Assembly (NCBI GenBank): GCA_017528675.1
Contig: JAFXOO010000380.1
Span: 1-7,909 of the forward strand
From: Oscillospiraceae bacterium
GTDB taxonomy: Bacteria; Bacillota; Clostridia; Oscillospirales; Ruminococcaceae
Reading direction: 5' to 3'
DNA: 7,909 nucleotides
The notes below the pieces were generated by a model. It ran no database searches. It was not told where the DNA came from and was given only the letters and a program-made list of their open reading frames with translations. Shown in pieces: positions 1-6,764 of this stretch; within the stretch, counting starts at the first letter, position 1; every line of letters starts with the position of its first letter. A program made the translations under genes and the position numbers.

Positions 1-964
1 AGTTCCAGCTTGCGCCGTGCCAGATACCGGTGCAGAACCAGACGAGTGCCAGACTCAGGTACATGTTGCGGATACCGAATACGGGAAGCGGCATGAGGTA
101 ATCACGGAAGAAGGTACCGAGAGAAATATGCCATCTCTGCCAGAATTCCTGAATATCCTTGCACAGATACGGGTGACGGAAGTTTTCATCGAAGTGGAAG
201 CCGAAAACCCGGCCAAGGCCGATAGCCATATCGGAATAACCCGAAAAGTCGAAATAAATATACAGCGCATAGACAATAATGCCGTACCATGTGCCGCAGA
301 TGGTCAGATTCTCCGGCGTGCTGCCAAGGAACTGGTCAACGATACGGAACAACTGGTCAGCGAGCACGACCTTCTTGGCAAGACCGAGCACGAAGCGGCT
401 CAAACCATAGCTGAGATCCTCAAGGGTCGTCTCACGGTTGTCAATCTCCGCAGCAATGGTGCTGTAGCGGACAATCGGGCCGGCGATAAGCTGCGGGAAC
501 AGGCTGATATACAGCAGCAGCTTGAGCGGATTCTTCTGCGGCTCCACGGTTTCCCAGTAGCAGTCCACGACATAGGACATAATCTGGAAGGTGTAGAAGC
601 TGATGCCGATCATCTGGGCAATTTCCGGCACAGGGAAGTGCTGGCCGAAGATAGCGTTGATGTTCTCCACCAGGAAGCCGCTGTATTTGAATACGCCGAT
701 CATGCCGATATTGAAGATCAGGCTGATACCGAGCGCAATTTTCCGGACAACGGGATGCCCCTTTCCGGCGCCGAGGCCGCATATGTAATTGACCACTGCA
801 CTGAGCAGCAGATAGACAATTCTTGTCGGTTCGCCCCAGGCGTAAAACAGCAAAGAGAACAGGATCAGTACCATGTTCCGGTCGGATACCCGCTTGACAG
901 CCGCATACGACAGCAGGCAGAGGGGCAGGAACAGGTACAGAAAGAGCAGACTGGAAAAGATCAT
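1..964 (-). CDS. MBOAT family O-acyltransferase (AlgI-like), 3' end cut off
   Basis: This is an integral membrane O-acyltransferase of the MBOAT family. AlgI-type members move an acetyl group across the membrane onto an extracellular polysaccharide or other surface polymer; the acceptor cannot be told here. 321 codons are visible, and the C-terminus lies beyond the left edge (family members are usually about 450-500 residues). The N-terminus is strongly hydrophobic (MIFSSLLFLYLFLPLCLLSY), and several further membrane segments follow. The family signature is clear: YFDFSGYSDMAIGLG at residues 237-251, then ENFRHPY, QEFWQRWHISLGTFFRDYL around 272-290 and TGIWHGASW at 312-320. H279 and H316 match the two conserved MBOAT histidines. 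The ATG at 964-962 has an AGAGG-like site about 10 bases upstream and a good promoter of its own (1048-1076). An SGNH/AlgJ-like partner often lies downstream of such genes, but that would be outside the window. Confidence 0.93.
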   Translation of the reverse strand, partial: MIFSSLLFLYLFLPLCLLSYAAVKRVSDRNMVLILFSLLFYAWGEPTRIVYLLLSAVVNYICGLGAGKGHPVVRKIALGISLIFNIGMIGVFKYSGFLVENINAIFGQHFPVPEIAQMIGISFYTFQIMSYVVDCYWETVEPQKNPLKLLLYISLFPQLIAGPIVRYSTIAAEIDNRETTLEDLSYGLSRFVLGLAKKVVLADQLFRIVDQFLGSTPENLTICGTWYGIIVYALYIYFDFSGYSDMAIGLGRVFGFHFDENFRHPYLCKDIQEFWQRWHISLGTFFRDYLMPLPVFGIRNMYLSLALVWFCTGIWHGASWN

Positions 965-1047
965 GTATGATTCGCCTCTGTATTCATTTTATTCTACACA
1001 TTTCGTACAAGTAAAAAATGCAGACCTTATAAACAGGCCGCCTCTTT

Positions 1048-1076
1048 ATTGTACACCATTCTGAAATTTCTTTCAA
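1048..1076 (-). promoter_or_regulatory. Sigma-A promoter for the MBOAT gene
   Basis: Read on the minus strand this is TTGAAA, a 17-base spacer, then TACAAT. That is five of six matches to each consensus hexamer with ideal spacing. Transcription would start near 1041, leaving an untranslated leader of about 77 bases before the ATG at 964. The surrounding 965-1160 stretch is AT-rich and holds no gene. The promoter implies that the MBOAT gene is transcribed separately from the exodeoxyribonuclease gene upstream of it. Confidence 0.75.
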
Positions 1077-1195
1077 TAGTTTATGAAAAACTTCAAAAAA
1101 ATCATCGCTTTGCACAAATTGCCTTTCCATAGTGTTTGATTCTTTTTGCGAGTGTTAAATGTTGAAAGCCGGAGCTTCTGGTAAGGCAGACAGCA

Positions 1196-1219
1196 TCTCC
1201 CTGCCGGTTAGCAGGGAGA
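1196..1219 (-). terminator. Strong hairpin after exodeoxyribonuclease III, possible terminator
   Basis: A perfect 9-bp stem (TCTCCCTGC, loop of 6, GCAGGGAGA) begins 16 bases after the exodeoxyribonuclease III stop codon. No U-run follows it directly on either strand, so it is not a classical intrinsic terminator. A second weaker stem-loop with a UCCG tetraloop lies at 1165-1178, followed by a moderately T-rich stretch. The place between the end of one transcription unit and the promoter of the next fits termination or 3'-end stabilisation of the mRNA. Confidence 0.45.
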
Positions 1220-1234
1220 CATTAAGCGGTTTGG

Positions 1235-1984
1235 TCAGATTTCGATTTCCAGTCCCACAGGGCAGTGATCGCTGCCGAGGATGGAAGGATAGATTTCGGC
1301 TGCCCGGATGCGGTCGGCAATCCGGTTGGACACCAGGAAATAGTCAATACGCCATCCGACGTTCTTTTCTCTGGCTCTGCCCATGTACGACCACCAGGAA
1401 TAGGCATCCCTTTGATCGGGATGAAGATAGCGGAAGGTATCTGTGAAACCTGCATCGAGCAGAGCGCCGAATTTTCCACGCTCCTCATCCGAGAAGCCGG
1501 CATTGCCGATATTGGCTTTGGCGTTCTTCAGGTCAATTTCCTGATGTGCCACATTCAGGTCACCGCAGAGAATGATGGGCTTTTCCTTGTCAAGCTTTGT
1601 GAGCAGGGCACGCAGATCGTCCTCCCACTGCATCCGGTAGTCAATCCGGGCGAGCCCCCGCTGCGCATTCGGCACATAGAGATTCACCAGCCGGAAGCTG
1701 CCGTAATCTGCGATAATGGCACGCCCTTCATCGGTGTGCCCGTCGAAATTGAAGACGACGCTCTCCGGGACGGTCTTCGTAAAGACCGCTGTCCCGGAGT
1801 AACCCTTTTTGACGGCGCTGTTGAAATACTGCGTATAGCCGTCAAAGCTCGTTGTGACCTGCTCAGGCTGCATTTTGGTTTCCTGGATGCAGAAAATGTC
1901 TGCATCAAAGCCCCGGAAGCTCTCCTCAAATCCCTTGGTGAGACACGCCCGGAAGCCGTTGACATTCCATGAGATCAGCTTCAT
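1235..1984 (-). CDS. xth: Exodeoxyribonuclease III (AP endonuclease, ExoA/XthA type)
   Basis: A 249-residue enzyme of the ExoIII branch of the endonuclease/exonuclease/phosphatase fold. It cuts DNA 5' of abasic sites in base-excision repair and degrades DNA 3'-5'; it is Mg-dependent and cytoplasmic. All family motifs are visible in order: WNVNGFRA at 6-13, QETK at 34-37 (metal ligand E35), Y103 with the following VPN, GDLNVAH at 141-147 (D142 and N144), RIDYFLVS, and the C-terminal SDHCPVGLEIE with catalytic D239-H240. Length is normal for the Gram-positive family. The ATG lies 5 bases after the stop codon of the 72-residue gene and has only a weak GGGG-like site, so translation is probably coupled to that gene. 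It appears to be the last gene of the M18 peptidase unit. The symbol could also be given as exoA. Confidence 0.96.
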   Translation of the reverse strand: MKLISWNVNGFRACLTKGFEESFRGFDADIFCIQETKMQPEQVTTSFDGYTQYFNSAVKKGYSGTAVFTKTVPESVVFNFDGHTDEGRAIIADYGSFRLVNLYVPNAQRGLARIDYRMQWEDDLRALLTKLDKEKPIILCGDLNVAHQEIDLKNAKANIGNAGFSDEERGKFGALLDAGFTDTFRYLHPDQRDAYSWWSYMGRAREKNVGWRIDYFLVSNRIADRIRAAEIYPSILGSDHCPVGLEIEI

Positions 1985-1989
1985 AGCGC

Positions 1990-2208
1990 TTACCCCGCCG
2001 AATAGGTAGAGTGGTCCTCGTTCGCCACCTCGATATGCATTGTGAGCTCACGGCTCGGCTGGAGACAGAACACGACCTTGCCCTTCTTGTTCAGGAGTGC
2101 AATGCAGCGATGCGAATAGTCGATCTGCACTTCCTTGAATGCCCACTGCCGGACAATTGCTCCTTCTGCATCGGTGAGCGTGATGGTGTAGTCTTCGTAA
2201 CTAAACAT
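1990..2208 (-). CDS. Small protein of unknown function, 72 residues
   Basis: I do not recognise this 72-residue protein. It has no signal peptide, no membrane segment and no metal-binding cysteine cluster (two isolated cysteines only). The alternating hydrophobic and polar pattern (DYTITLTDAEG, IALLNKKGKVVFCLQ, ELTMHIEVANED) suggests a small all-beta fold; that is an inference. It is very likely a real gene. A near-perfect AAAGGAG site at 2216-2222 lies 7 bases before the ATG and touches the stop codon of the upstream M18 peptidase gene (13-base gap). The exodeoxyribonuclease gene begins 5 bases after its stop codon. It is therefore translated within a three-gene operon. Confidence 0.8.
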   Translation of the reverse strand: MFSYEDYTITLTDAEGAIVRQWAFKEVQIDYSHRCIALLNKKGKVVFCLQPSRELTMHIEVANEDHSTYSAG

Positions 2209-2221
2209 CGTTTATCTCCTT

Positions 2222-3634
2222 TCAGCTTTCCAGGAATACCTTGAACGCACGGTAAGCTGCCCATACATCGGTCTTGGCAACCAGCTCATAGGGCGCATGC
2301 ATCGAGAGCACCGGTACGCCGACGTCGATTGTGTCAATGTCAAGGTTGGCAATATAGGCCGCCACTGTGCCGCCGCCGCCCATATCGACCTTGCCGAGCT
2401 CGCCGGTCTGCCAGATGACATTGCCGGCATCGAGGAGCTGGCGGATCTCACCGACAAATTCAGCCGAGGCATCCGAGGTGCCGGACTTGCCCCGTGCACC
2501 TGTGAACTTGGTCACGCAGACGCCGTGGTTGAGGTAGGCGCAGTTGTTCTTTTCGAGCACATCCGGGAAGGTGGGGTCAAAGCCTGCATTGACATCCGCA
2601 GACAGGCACTTGGAAGCGCTCATGACACGACGTCCGTTGGCGCCGAAGCACTCTGCCAGATCCATGAGGAAGTACTTGAGATAGGACGAACACAGGCCGG
2701 TATTGCCGTCACTGCCGGTTTCCTCCTTGTCGGTGAGGATGACAACGCTCGTATGCACCGGATTCACGGTGTCGAGCGATGCACGGAATGCCGGATAGGA
2801 GCACACTCTGTCATCGTGTCCGTAGGCACCGATCATGCTGCGGTCGAAGCCGACCTCTCTTGCCGGGAAGGCAGGCACAATCTCCAGCTCCGCAGAGAGG
2901 AAATCGTCCTCGGTGATGCCGTATTTTTCATGCAGGATTTCGAGCAGATGCAGCTTGACAAGCTCAGCGCTGTCGTCATCCCTGAACGGCATGGAGCCGA
3001 TCACGATATTCAGTTCCTCACCCTTGATGCCAAGTGCAAGCGGGCGCTTCATCTGCTCGGTGGCAAGATGCGGAAGCAGGTCGGTGATATAGAAGACCGG
3101 GTCGCCGGCATCCTCACCGATGCGGACTGTGATCTTTTCGCCGTCGCTGCGGACGATTACTCCGTGCAGGGAAAGCGGGATGGCTGTCCACTGGTATTTC
3201 TTGATGCCGCCGTAGTAATGCGTCTTGAAATAGCCGATCTCGGACTGCTCATAAAGCGGATGCTGTTTCAGATCAAGACGGGGGGAGTCGATATGTGCTG
3301 CACAGAGCCGCACACCTTCGGTGATGGGGGCGGTGCCGATGGTCGCTAAAATCACGGCCTTGCCTCTGTTATTGAGATAGACCTTATCGCCGGCCGTCAG
3401 CTTCATGCCGGGTCTGAATGCCTGAAAGCCCTTTGCTTCAAGCTCTGCGGTAAAGAAATCGGTAGCTTCACGCTCGGTCTTGCACTGGTTCATAAAGGCA
3501 GTATAGCCTTTGCAGAACGCATCGCAGGCCTTCAGCTCCTTGGCATCCATACGCTGTGCTGCGTGCTCCTTCCGGGAAAACAGCTCCTCCTTCAGCGCCT
3601 TGGCGCTCTTGGCTTCCTTCTTTGCTTTTGTCAT
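2222..3634 (-). CDS. M18 family aminopeptidase
   Basis: A cytoplasmic dinuclear-zinc aminopeptidase of MEROPS family M18 (aspartyl aminopeptidase/LAP4/ApeA group) that removes N-terminal residues from peptides. The chosen start gives 470 residues, typical for the bacterial branch. Expected metal and catalytic positions are present: CAAHIDSPRLD (H114, D116), AYGHDDRVCSY (D274/D275 region), DKEETGSDGNTG (E304, E305), SADVNAGFDP (D347) and LSMHAPYE (H446). A glycine-rich VDMGGGGT segment precedes the last histidine. The N-terminal 30 residues are rich in Lys, Glu and Ala and likely helical. The start is the ATG at 3634-3632, preceded by AAAGGTGG with an 8-base gap; an in-frame GTG at 3646 lies inside that ribosome site and is less likely. 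It heads a unit with the 72-residue gene and exodeoxyribonuclease III. Substrate preference (acidic or other residues) cannot be read from the sequence. I see no convincing promoter directly upstream. Confidence 0.95.
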   Translation of the reverse strand: MTKAKKEAKSAKALKEELFSRKEHAAQRMDAKELKACDAFCKGYTAFMNQCKTEREATDFFTAELEAKGFQAFRPGMKLTAGDKVYLNNRGKAVILATIGTAPITEGVRLCAAHIDSPRLDLKQHPLYEQSEIGYFKTHYYGGIKKYQWTAIPLSLHGVIVRSDGEKITVRIGEDAGDPVFYITDLLPHLATEQMKRPLALGIKGEELNIVIGSMPFRDDDSAELVKLHLLEILHEKYGITEDDFLSAELEIVPAFPAREVGFDRSMIGAYGHDDRVCSYPAFRASLDTVNPVHTSVVILTDKEETGSDGNTGLCSSYLKYFLMDLAECFGANGRRVMSASKCLSADVNAGFDPTFPDVLEKNNCAYLNHGVCVTKFTGARGKSGTSDASAEFVGEIRQLLDAGNVIWQTGELGKVDMGGGGTVAAYIANLDIDTIDVGVPVLSMHAPYELVAKTDVWAAYRAFKVFLES

Positions 3635-3642
3635 GAAAATAA

Positions 3643-3650
3643 CCACCTTT
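3643..3650 (-). promoter_or_regulatory. Ribosome binding site fixing the M18 start
   Basis: Reads AAAGGTGG on the minus strand, 8 bases before the ATG at 3634. Because the alternative GTG start (3646-3644) lies within this site, the shorter 470-residue product is preferred over a 474-residue one. Confidence 0.75.
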
Positions 3651-3663
3651 CTATCTGTTTACG

Positions 3664-3734
3664 ATAAATGAGCACAGACTGCTGCATAGTTCAGTTCCTC
3701 AAAACCGGGCATGATTACCAGAGTGCTCATTTAT
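3664..3734. repeat. Perfect 12-bp inverted repeat in the coaE-M18 gap
   Basis: ATAAATGAGCAC (3664-3675) and its exact reverse complement GTGCTCATTTAT (3723-3734) are separated by 47 bases. They fill most of the 107-base space between the coaE stop codon and the M18 start. In the minus-strand transcript this would form a long-loop stem ending 13 bases before the M18 ribosome site. There is no U-run after it, so it is not an ordinary terminator. Possible roles are a processing or stability element, a leader that affects M18 translation, or a two-site operator. A tiny insertion element is also possible but has no visible target duplication. The function is unknown. Confidence 0.6.
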
Positions 3735-3741
3735 AGCTGTT

Positions 3742-4374
3742 TTAGTTACATTGTTGCTGCGTGTAATATGCCCGTATCTTGTCGGCAACCTCCTCCGAGA
3801 GGGCTCGGAGTGTCGCAAGATCGTCGTTGTTGCGGATTACATGATCCGACTGGTCGATGAAAAACTGCTCGGAAAGCTGTGCACTCATCCGGCGCAGTGC
3901 CTCCTCCTCGGTCAGACCGTCACGCTGCATGATGCGGCTGCACCGTATGGCGGGGTCGGCAATGACGGAGATGATCAGGTCGCAGAAATCCGATGCCCTG
4001 CTTTCAAAAAGCGTCGGAGCATCCAGCAGGACGAACCGTTCCCCCTCCGCACGGCAGCGGTTGATGCGGTCAAAGATCTCCTCCGTGATGAACGGATGAC
4101 AAATGCTGTTGAGGCTTTCAAGTTTCTTCTTATCAGTAAAGGCGATGGCAGCAAGTGCTTTCCTGTTGAGGGTGTTGTCCGGGTTACGGATACTGTCACC
4201 GAAAAAATCGAACAGCTCCTCAAGACAGGGCTTACCCGGCTCCACCACCTCACGGCTGATGAGATCGGCGTCAATCTGGACAAAGCCCTGTCTGCCGAAT
4301 ACCTCAGCTACCGTGCTTTTGCCGGCACCGGTCTGGCCTGTCAGGCCTACGACAAGCATATCCTTTCCGCTCAT
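3742..4374 (-). CDS. coaE: Dephospho-CoA kinase
   Basis: Cytoplasmic kinase that phosphorylates the ribose 3'-hydroxyl of dephospho-CoA with ATP, the last step of coenzyme A synthesis. The product is 210 residues, normal for the family. The P-loop is GLTGQTGAGKST at 10-21. IDADLISREVV (34-44) carries the conserved acidic residue of the CoA-binding region. HPFI at 93-96 and LLDAPTLFE at 117-124 match family landmarks, and QRDGLTEEEALRRMSAQ (150-166) is the lid and CoA-domain motif. The reading frame stays open upstream for 73 more codons, but these are the wrong frame of the preceding gene. The true start is the ATG at 4374, with GAGGTG 8 bases upstream and an ATGA overlap with the restored frame of the preceding gene. 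It is the last gene of the DUF951-prfA operon. Confidence 0.95.
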   Translation of the reverse strand: MSGKDMLVVGLTGQTGAGKSTVAEVFGRQGFVQIDADLISREVVEPGKPCLEELFDFFGDSIRNPDNTLNRKALAAIAFTDKKKLESLNSICHPFITEEIFDRINRCRAEGERFVLLDAPTLFESRASDFCDLIISVIADPAIRCSRIMQRDGLTEEEALRRMSAQLSEQFFIDQSDHVIRNNDDLATLRALSEEVADKIRAYYTQQQCN

Positions 4375-5383
4375 AACGTAATCACCTCGAATCCAGCCGC
4401 ACGCATGAGCCGGTTGTAAACGGAAAGATCCGCTCCGGTTTTCTGCGGCATGCGAACATAGACGATCCCGGCGCCGGCTTCGTCCAGCTCCCGGAAACGC
4501 CGAAAAAGATGATGTGCCTGTGCAGCGCCGTCGTCCCCGTAGCGCATAGAGGATACGCCGGGGATTTCCGGGTCGGCATCGAACAGCAGACACCAGGTAT
4601 CCGTCTGTGCGTGTGCCTGCACATAGGCAGAGAATGCGTCAAAATCCGGTGCATCCACCGGCAGAATCTTCGCCTTTGGGGCGTAATGCTTGTATTCATA
4701 CCAGGGGATGCCACCCTGGCATCAGGTGCGATTTGCTCGAAGATTGCTTTATCGACATATACCCGCCCGGCATAGGGAGTCAGATCCTCCGCTGAGATCA
4801 GTCCGGGGCGCAGGATATGAATGGTTTCGGCATCATCGAAGCAGATTACCGTGGATTCGACACCGACTTCACACTGACCGCCGTCGAGTACAGCGGCAAT
4901 GCGCCCGTCCATATCGTCCATGACATGCCGGGCCGTGGTCGGGCTCGGCTTGCCGGAACGGTTGGCGGAGGGCGCAGCAATCGGACAGCCGGATGCTGTA
5001 ATCAGCGCCCGAGCAACGGGGTGGGACGGCATCCGGATGCCCACCGTATCCAGCCCGCCGGAGGTGACCTCCGGGATGACCGGCTGCTTCGGGAGCACCA
5101 TTGTCAGAGGGCCGGGCCAGAAGGCTTTGCTCAGCCGCAGGGCAATTTCCGGTATCTCGGCTGCAATCTCCGGCAGCATTGCCATATCTGCTATATGGAC
5201 GATCAGCGGGTTGTCCGCAGGTCGCCCCTTGGCGGCAAATACCGCACGCACGCTGTCTGCGAGACGTGCATCGGCGCCGAGTCCGTAGACGGTCTCGGTC
5301 GGGAATGCCACAAGTTCCCCTGCACGAAGCAGTGCAGCCGCCTCGGCAATATCCTCTTTTGTATCATGCAGCAGTCTGGTCAT
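4371..5383 (-). CDS. tsaC: Threonylcarbamoyl-AMP synthase (Sua5/YwlC type), frameshifted
   Basis: Makes threonylcarbamoyl-AMP from threonine, bicarbonate and ATP, the first step of the t6A modification at position 37 of ANN-decoding tRNAs. Residues 1-229 are in one frame and hold a complete YrdC domain: PTETVYGLG (28-36), KGRPADNPL (52-60), FWPGPLT (88-94), APSANRSG (137-144) and GVESTV (174-179). The frame breaks right after SPGM. The expected Sua5-domain continuation YKHYAPKA and the remaining about 100 residues (ending RAAGFEVITL) are in the next frame from 4694 to the stop at 4371. One missing base in what should be ATG-AAR-TAC at 4695-4696 explains this. Restored length is about 337 residues, normal for YwlC. 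As written, the first frame runs on out of register to a stop at 4382, giving 333 residues with a nonsense tail. The gene overlaps prfA by ATGA, and its restored end overlaps coaE by ATGA. This is either a sequencing or assembly error or a recent mutation. Confidence 0.9.
4694..4699 (-). other. Frameshift site in the threonylcarbamoyl-AMP synthase gene
   Basis: The minus strand reads ATG-AA-TAC where family alignment expects ATG-AAR-TAC (Met-Lys-Tyr of the SPGMKYKHYAPK motif). One A or G appears to be missing. Moving to the -1 frame here joins the YrdC and Sua5 domains without any other change. No slippery heptamer is present, so programmed frameshifting is unlikely. Confidence 0.85.
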
Positions 5384-6462
5384 GTCTGCTCCTGTCCTGC
5401 GAGCTTTGCGGCCTGGTCGGCGGTCGCAAGCGCATCAAATATCTCATCGAGATCACCGTTCATGATTGCTTCGAGCCTGTACAGCGTCAGGCCGATGCGG
5501 TGATCGGTCATGCGTCCCTGCGGAAAATTATAGGTGCGGATGCGTTCGGAGCGGTCACCCGAACCGACCTGGAGCTTGCGCTCCGATGCGATCTTGTCGT
5601 TCTGCTCCTGCTGCATGGCTTCATAGAGCCTTGCACGAAGCACCTTCATGGCCTTATCCTTATTCTTATGCTGGCTGCGCTCGTCCTGACACTCCACAAC
5701 CACCCCGGTCGGGAGGTGCGTGATGCGCACGGCAGATTCTGTCTTGTTGATATGCTGCCCGCCGGCGCCGCTTGAACGGAATACGTCAATCTTGAGGTCA
5801 GCCGGGTTGATTTCAAGCTCCACCTCATCGGCCTCCGGGAGTACGGCCACGGTCACGGCTGAGGTTTGGATACGCCCCTGGGATTCTGTTTCCGGTACAC
5901 GCTGTACACGGTGTACGCCGCTTTCGTATTTCAGACGGGAATAAGCACCCTCGCCCTCCACAGAGAAGCTGATTTCCTTGAAACCGCCGAGCTCTGTCGG
6001 GGATGCGCTGAGCACTTCCAGCTTCCAGCGGTGTGCCTCGGCGTACATGCTGTACATCCGATAGACGGAATTGGCAAAGAGTGAAGCCTCCTCGCCCCCG
6101 ACGCCGCTGCGGATTTCGATGATGACACTCTTGTCGTCGTTGGGGTCCTTCGGGAGGAGGAGAATCTTGAGTGCCTGCTCCTGCTCATCAATGACGGCCT
6201 TTGCCTCCTCAAGCTGCTGCTGCGCCATTTCCCGCAGTTCCGCATCTGCTTCACCGGAATCGAGCAGCTCCCGTGCTTCTTCGATTTCCTCACGGGTAGT
6301 CTTATAGGCCCGGAATGCCTCGATGATGGGCGTGAGGTTCTTATATTCCTTCATCAGCGCCGTATATTGCGCACGGTCACTGATGACTGCCGGGTCGGAA
6401 AGCTGTTCACTGATTTCCTCGTAATGCAGCTCCATCGTCAGCAGCTTTTCAAACATACTCAT
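5380..6462 (-). CDS. prfA: Peptide chain release factor 1
   Basis: Class I release factor that reads UAA and UAG stop codons and triggers peptidyl-tRNA hydrolysis on the ribosome. The product is 360 residues, exactly the usual size. The N-terminal helical domain (about 1-105) is followed by IEIRSGVGGEEASLFA (115-130). The codon-recognition segment HRVQRVPETESQGRIQTSA holds the PxT tripeptide as PET at 190-192, which marks RF1 rather than RF2 (SPF). The catalytic GGQ is at 234-236 in SSGAGGQHINKTESAVR. The C-terminal RIRTYNFPQGRMTDHRIG is also typical. The glutamine of GGQ is normally methylated by PrmC, whose gene is not in this window. The start overlaps the DUF951 stop codon by ATGA, and the end overlaps the next gene the same way. 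A second ATG two codons in is possible. Confidence 0.98.
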   Translation of the reverse strand: MSMFEKLLTMELHYEEISEQLSDPAVISDRAQYTALMKEYKNLTPIIEAFRAYKTTREEIEEARELLDSGEADAELREMAQQQLEEAKAVIDEQEQALKILLLPKDPNDDKSVIIEIRSGVGGEEASLFANSVYRMYSMYAEAHRWKLEVLSASPTELGGFKEISFSVEGEGAYSRLKYESGVHRVQRVPETESQGRIQTSAVTVAVLPEADEVELEINPADLKIDVFRSSGAGGQHINKTESAVRITHLPTGVVVECQDERSQHKNKDKAMKVLRARLYEAMQQEQNDKIASERKLQVGSGDRSERIRTYNFPQGRMTDHRIGLTLYRLEAIMNGDLDEIFDALATADQAAKLAGQEQT

Positions 6463-6647
6463 TCACCGTCCTGATGTGTGATCTTCTTGATATGCTTCTC
6501 GATTTTCAGCCGTGGTATCATAAATTCACGCCCACAGCCCTTGCAGCGCAGGCGGAAATCCATACCGGTTCGCAGGACAAGCATTTCTTTTGCACCGCAG
6601 GGGTGCTGTTTTTTCATCTGCAATACATCTCCGACTCGTACATCCAT
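6459..6647 (-). CDS. DUF951 family protein
   Basis: A 62-residue protein of the DUF951 family, found widely in Firmicutes; its biochemical role is not established. It opens with MDVRVGDVLQMKKQHPCGAK and has CKGCGREFMIPRLKIEKHIKKI at 35-56. H15, C17, C35 and C38 could form a small zinc site, and the positive charge could suit nucleic-acid binding; both are inferences. The ATG at 6647 is chosen because AAGGAG (6657-6662) lies 9 bases upstream. An in-frame TTG at 6689 would add 14 residues but lies upstream of that ribosome site and almost at the predicted transcription start. First gene of the prfA operon, overlapping prfA by ATGA. Confidence 0.9.
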   Translation of the reverse strand: MDVRVGDVLQMKKQHPCGAKEMLVLRTGMDFRLRCKGCGREFMIPRLKIEKHIKKITHQDGE

Positions 6648-6672
6648 TGTGCAGCACTCCTTCCGGCGTTTT

Positions 6673-6689
6673 TTGTCTACTGAAGACAA
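6673..6689 (-). promoter_or_regulatory. Short inverted repeat at the start of the prfA-operon leader
   Basis: TTGTCT, five bases, AGACAA. It lies immediately after the predicted transcription start (about 6691) of the DUF951-prfA operon and before its ribosome site. The position suits a repressor site or a small 5' stem-loop that protects the mRNA. A repeat this short can arise by chance. Confidence 0.3.
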
Positions 6690-6697
6690 CTAAATAT

Positions 6698-6726
6698 ATT
6701 ATACCGCATTTCATGGGAAAAGGCAA
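6698..6726 (-). promoter_or_regulatory. Sigma-A promoter for the DUF951-prfA-tsaC-coaE operon
   Basis: On the minus strand: TTGCCT, 17-base spacer, perfect TATAAT. Predicted start near 6691 gives a 5' leader of about 44 bases before the DUF951 ATG. No other promoter is evident within the overlapping genes, so this one probably drives the whole group. Confidence 0.8.
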
Positions 6727-6734
6727 CTGCCTGA

Positions 6735-6763
6735 TTGCAAATTTTTGTGATTTGTTGAATAAT
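6735..6763 (+). promoter_or_regulatory. Possible promoter for the 121-residue gene
   Basis: TTGCAA, 17-base spacer, AATAAT on the plus strand, back to back with the minus-strand prfA-operon promoter. Start would fall near 6770, about 58 bases before the ATG. The match is fair (four and five of six); the AT-rich surroundings make alternatives possible. Confidence 0.4.
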
Positions 6764-6764
6764 C

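Noticed and set aside
17..970. Plus-strand open frame of 317 codons
   Set aside because: It lies antisense to the MBOAT gene, whose conserved motifs are unmistakable; the translation is highly charged and resembles no family.
1196..1219. Hairpin as a REP-like or mobile repeat
   Set aside because: It occurs once in the window and is well explained as a 3'-end structure of the exodeoxyribonuclease transcript.
2297..3349. Plus-strand open frame of 350 codons
   Set aside because: Antisense shadow of the M18 aminopeptidase gene, without a ribosome site; the opposite strand has all catalytic motifs.
3742..4593. Longer 283-residue version of dephospho-CoA kinase
   Set aside because: The extra N-terminal residues are the out-of-frame reading of the upstream Sua5 domain; the internal ATG at 4374 has a good ribosome site and gives the normal family length.
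4690..4700. Programmed ribosomal frameshift in the threonylcarbamoyl-AMP synthase gene
   Set aside because: There is no slippery heptamer and no evident stimulatory structure, and the family is not known to use frameshifting; a deletion or sequence error is simpler.
6459..6689. Longer 76-residue DUF951 protein starting at TTG
   Set aside because: The TTG is nearly at the predicted transcription start with no room for a ribosome site; the ATG at 6647 has AAGGAG at a suitable distance.
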